A stretch of 64,000 bases of DNA from Octadecabacter ascidiaceicola (GTDB taxonomy: Bacteria; Pseudomonadota; Alphaproteobacteria; Rhodobacterales; Rhodobacteraceae). The notes under the pieces are model-generated. The model searched no databases. It saw nothing but the letters and a program-made list of their open reading frames with translations, and had not been told where the DNA came from. Both the position numbers and the translations under genes were made by a program. Shown here one piece after another: positions 62,939 to 64,000 of this stretch. Position 1 is the first letter of the stretch. Each line of letters starts with the position of its first letter. Where the stretch lies: contig NZ_FXYD01000003.1 of NCBI RefSeq assembly GCF_900185015.1, positions 62,001 through 126,000 of the forward strand, read 5' to 3'.

Positions 62939-64000
62939 TTAAGCCTTGCCCTTCCAAGGGACCAGTCGACGTTCGGCCATACGCATCAACATATCGATAC
63001 CAAAGCCGACAACGCCGATGATAATCACACCCATCAAGATAATGTCTGTGCTTTGGAACTTGGACGCAGTGGTGATCATCTTACCGATGCCTTCCTCAGC
63101 AGCGACCAATTCAGCGGCCACAACAGTACCCCAACATACACCCATCGCAACACGCGCACCGGTGAATATTTCCGGCAAGCTGTTCGGGATGATGACATGC
63201 CGCAGGATTTGCCACTTGGACGCGCCAAGCGAGTACGCGGCATGTACTTTAGTGATACGCACACCGGACACGCCCGAACGCGCAGCGATTGCCATGATCC
63301 ACAATGCAGCGAGGTACAGCAGGAAAATCTTACCAACTTCGCCAATACCGAACCAAATGATCACAAGCGGGATCAATGCAAGTGGTGGCACAGGGCGCAT
63401 GAATTCCACGATCGGATCGAACCAACCACGGAACCAATTGGACAGACCCATTGCGTAGCCCAATGGGATACCGATTGCTGCGCCTAGCAAGAAACCCACG
63501 ATCACGCGGAACAATGAAAACCCGAGGTGTACGGTCAGATAGACGTTCTGATAGCCGTACTTCGCGATTTCAATAAAGCTACCCCACACGACTTCCGGTG
63601 CTGGTAGATATAGCGGCTGCATCTGCCAACCTTGGTCTGGGTTGATATTGATTGTGCCGCGATCCGTGATCGCTACACGCGCAAAATCGAGATCAAACGC
63701 TGGTGGCTGGGATGTAAGGTTGCCCGCATCGTCGCGATCATTGGCGTCAAATTCGACTGGGTTGTCGTTGATCGCCACGATGCGCGCACCGTTGTCTCGG
63801 CGGTTAACGTCATCATTGCGATCCCATGCTACGATTTCACTGCGGTAAACCGTGATGTTAACACTGTCATTCTTTGCAAAACCGTCGCCAGCCTCAACCT
63901 GAGCATCTTCACCTTCCACGCCTGCCGCGAGAACGTTGACGAAGATTTCAGCCTGATCCTGGTTTCCTTCAGCATCTTCAACTGTGTAAGTGAAACTTGC
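62939..64000 (-). CDS. TauC/SsuC-type ABC permease with a long N-terminal extracytoplasmic-like extension (partial)
   Basis: The minus-strand frame is open to the window edge, so the N-terminus is missing. The last about 230 residues are a complete BPD_transp_1 permease of the taurine/sulfonate type: five or six helices, and the EAA loop AYSLGASKWQILRHVIIPNS. Upstream, instead of the usual short N-terminus, there are at least 120 residues rich in Asp, Asn and Thr: SFTYTVEDAEGNQDQAEIFV, then DSVNITVYRSEIVAWDRND and GARIVAINDNPVEFDANDRD. These resemble bacterial cadherin-like or Ig-like repeats. The frame has no stop or obvious internal start between the two parts, so a fusion is the simplest reading. 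Confidence 0.8.
   Translation of the reverse strand, partial: ASFTYTVEDAEGNQDQAEIFVNVLAAGVEGEDAQVEAGDGFAKNDSVNITVYRSEIVAWDRNDDVNRRDNGARIVAINDNPVEFDANDRDDAGNLTSQPPAFDLDFARVAITDRGTININPDQGWQMQPLYLPAPEVVWGSFIEIAKYGYQNVYLTVHLGFSLFRVIVGFLLGAAIGIPLGYAMGLSNWFRGWFDPIVEFMRPVPPLALIPLVIIWFGIGEVGKIFLLYLAALWIMAIAARSGVSGVRITKVHAAYSLGASKWQILRHVIIPNSLPEIFTGARVAMGVCWGTVVAAELVAAEEGIGKMITTASKFQSTDIILMGVIIIGVVGFGIDMLMRMAERRLVPWKGKA

Overview
The window looks like a chromosomal segment of an alphaproteobacterium of the Rhodobacterales (Roseobacter/Rhodobacter type). The grounds are an ethylmalonyl-CoA pathway cluster (ccr, ecm, mch, mcl2) interleaved with sdhCDAB, mdh, sucCD, odhAB and lpd in the neighbourhood known from Rhodobacter, plus alphaproteobacterial marker families (Alph_Pro_TM/TIGR02186, TIGR02300/FYDLN, DUF1194). 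I saw no transposase, phage gene, integrase or CRISPR array. No stretch over 300 bases lacks a gene.

Layout. (1) 1-5272: purine-nucleoside uptake and breakdown: the tail of a BMP-family binding protein, an NTF2-like protein, a NupOPQ-type ABC transporter and a trimeric purine nucleoside phosphorylase. (2) 5367-9612: a TSUP exporter with its Alph_Pro_TM partner, two tandem perfect palindromes, an SDR oxidoreductase and a RecD-like helicase. (3) 9807-15145: crotonyl-CoA carboxylase/reductase, a small secreted protein, an acyltransferase and ethylmalonyl-CoA mutase. (4) 15161-17819: two small exported proteins, DeoD and a DUF1989 protein. (5) 17957-25437: sdhCDAB with two small lipoproteins between sdhA and sdhB, a DUF1194 protein, then mch, DUF1737, NnrU and mcl2. 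(6) 25644-40950: mdh, sucC, sucD, odhA, odhB and lpd, punctuated by small exported or membrane proteins, an L,D-transpeptidase, a MAPEG protein and a glycosyltransferase. (7) 41084-44828: a TerB-like protein, a GntR regulator (probable AkgR), a YgjP-type peptidase, a TIGR02300 protein, tRNA-Ala(GGC) and a YghU-type GST. (8) 44899-50834: a group 2 Mrp antiporter operon with fused MrpA-MrpB. (9) 50976-61620: reductive pyrimidine degradation (preT, preA, ureidopropionase, dihydropyrimidinase), a RutR-type repressor and an NMT1/THI5-type ABC transporter. (10) 61692-64000: a WYL regulator, a VOC protein and a taurine-type ABC permease with a long extracytoplasmic extension that runs off the window.

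Regulatory picture. The strongest new signals are non-coding. (a) A palindrome TTTGTGATCACA occurs as a pair with exactly 21 bp between centres upstream of both sdhC and sucC, and once directly in front of the start codon of a GntR regulator, the likely binder. (b) GCCGCANNGCAGCG occurs upstream of ecm, ccr, mdh and the mcl2-mch operon; in three of the four cases it sits just upstream of a plausible -35 box. It may define an ethylmalonyl-CoA regulon. (c) A perfect RutR box, TTGACCAGTTGGTCAA, lies between the TetR gene and the ureidopropionase gene. Together these suggest that the acetyl-CoA assimilation and TCA genes are wired by two separate cis-codes, and pyrimidine breakdown by a third.
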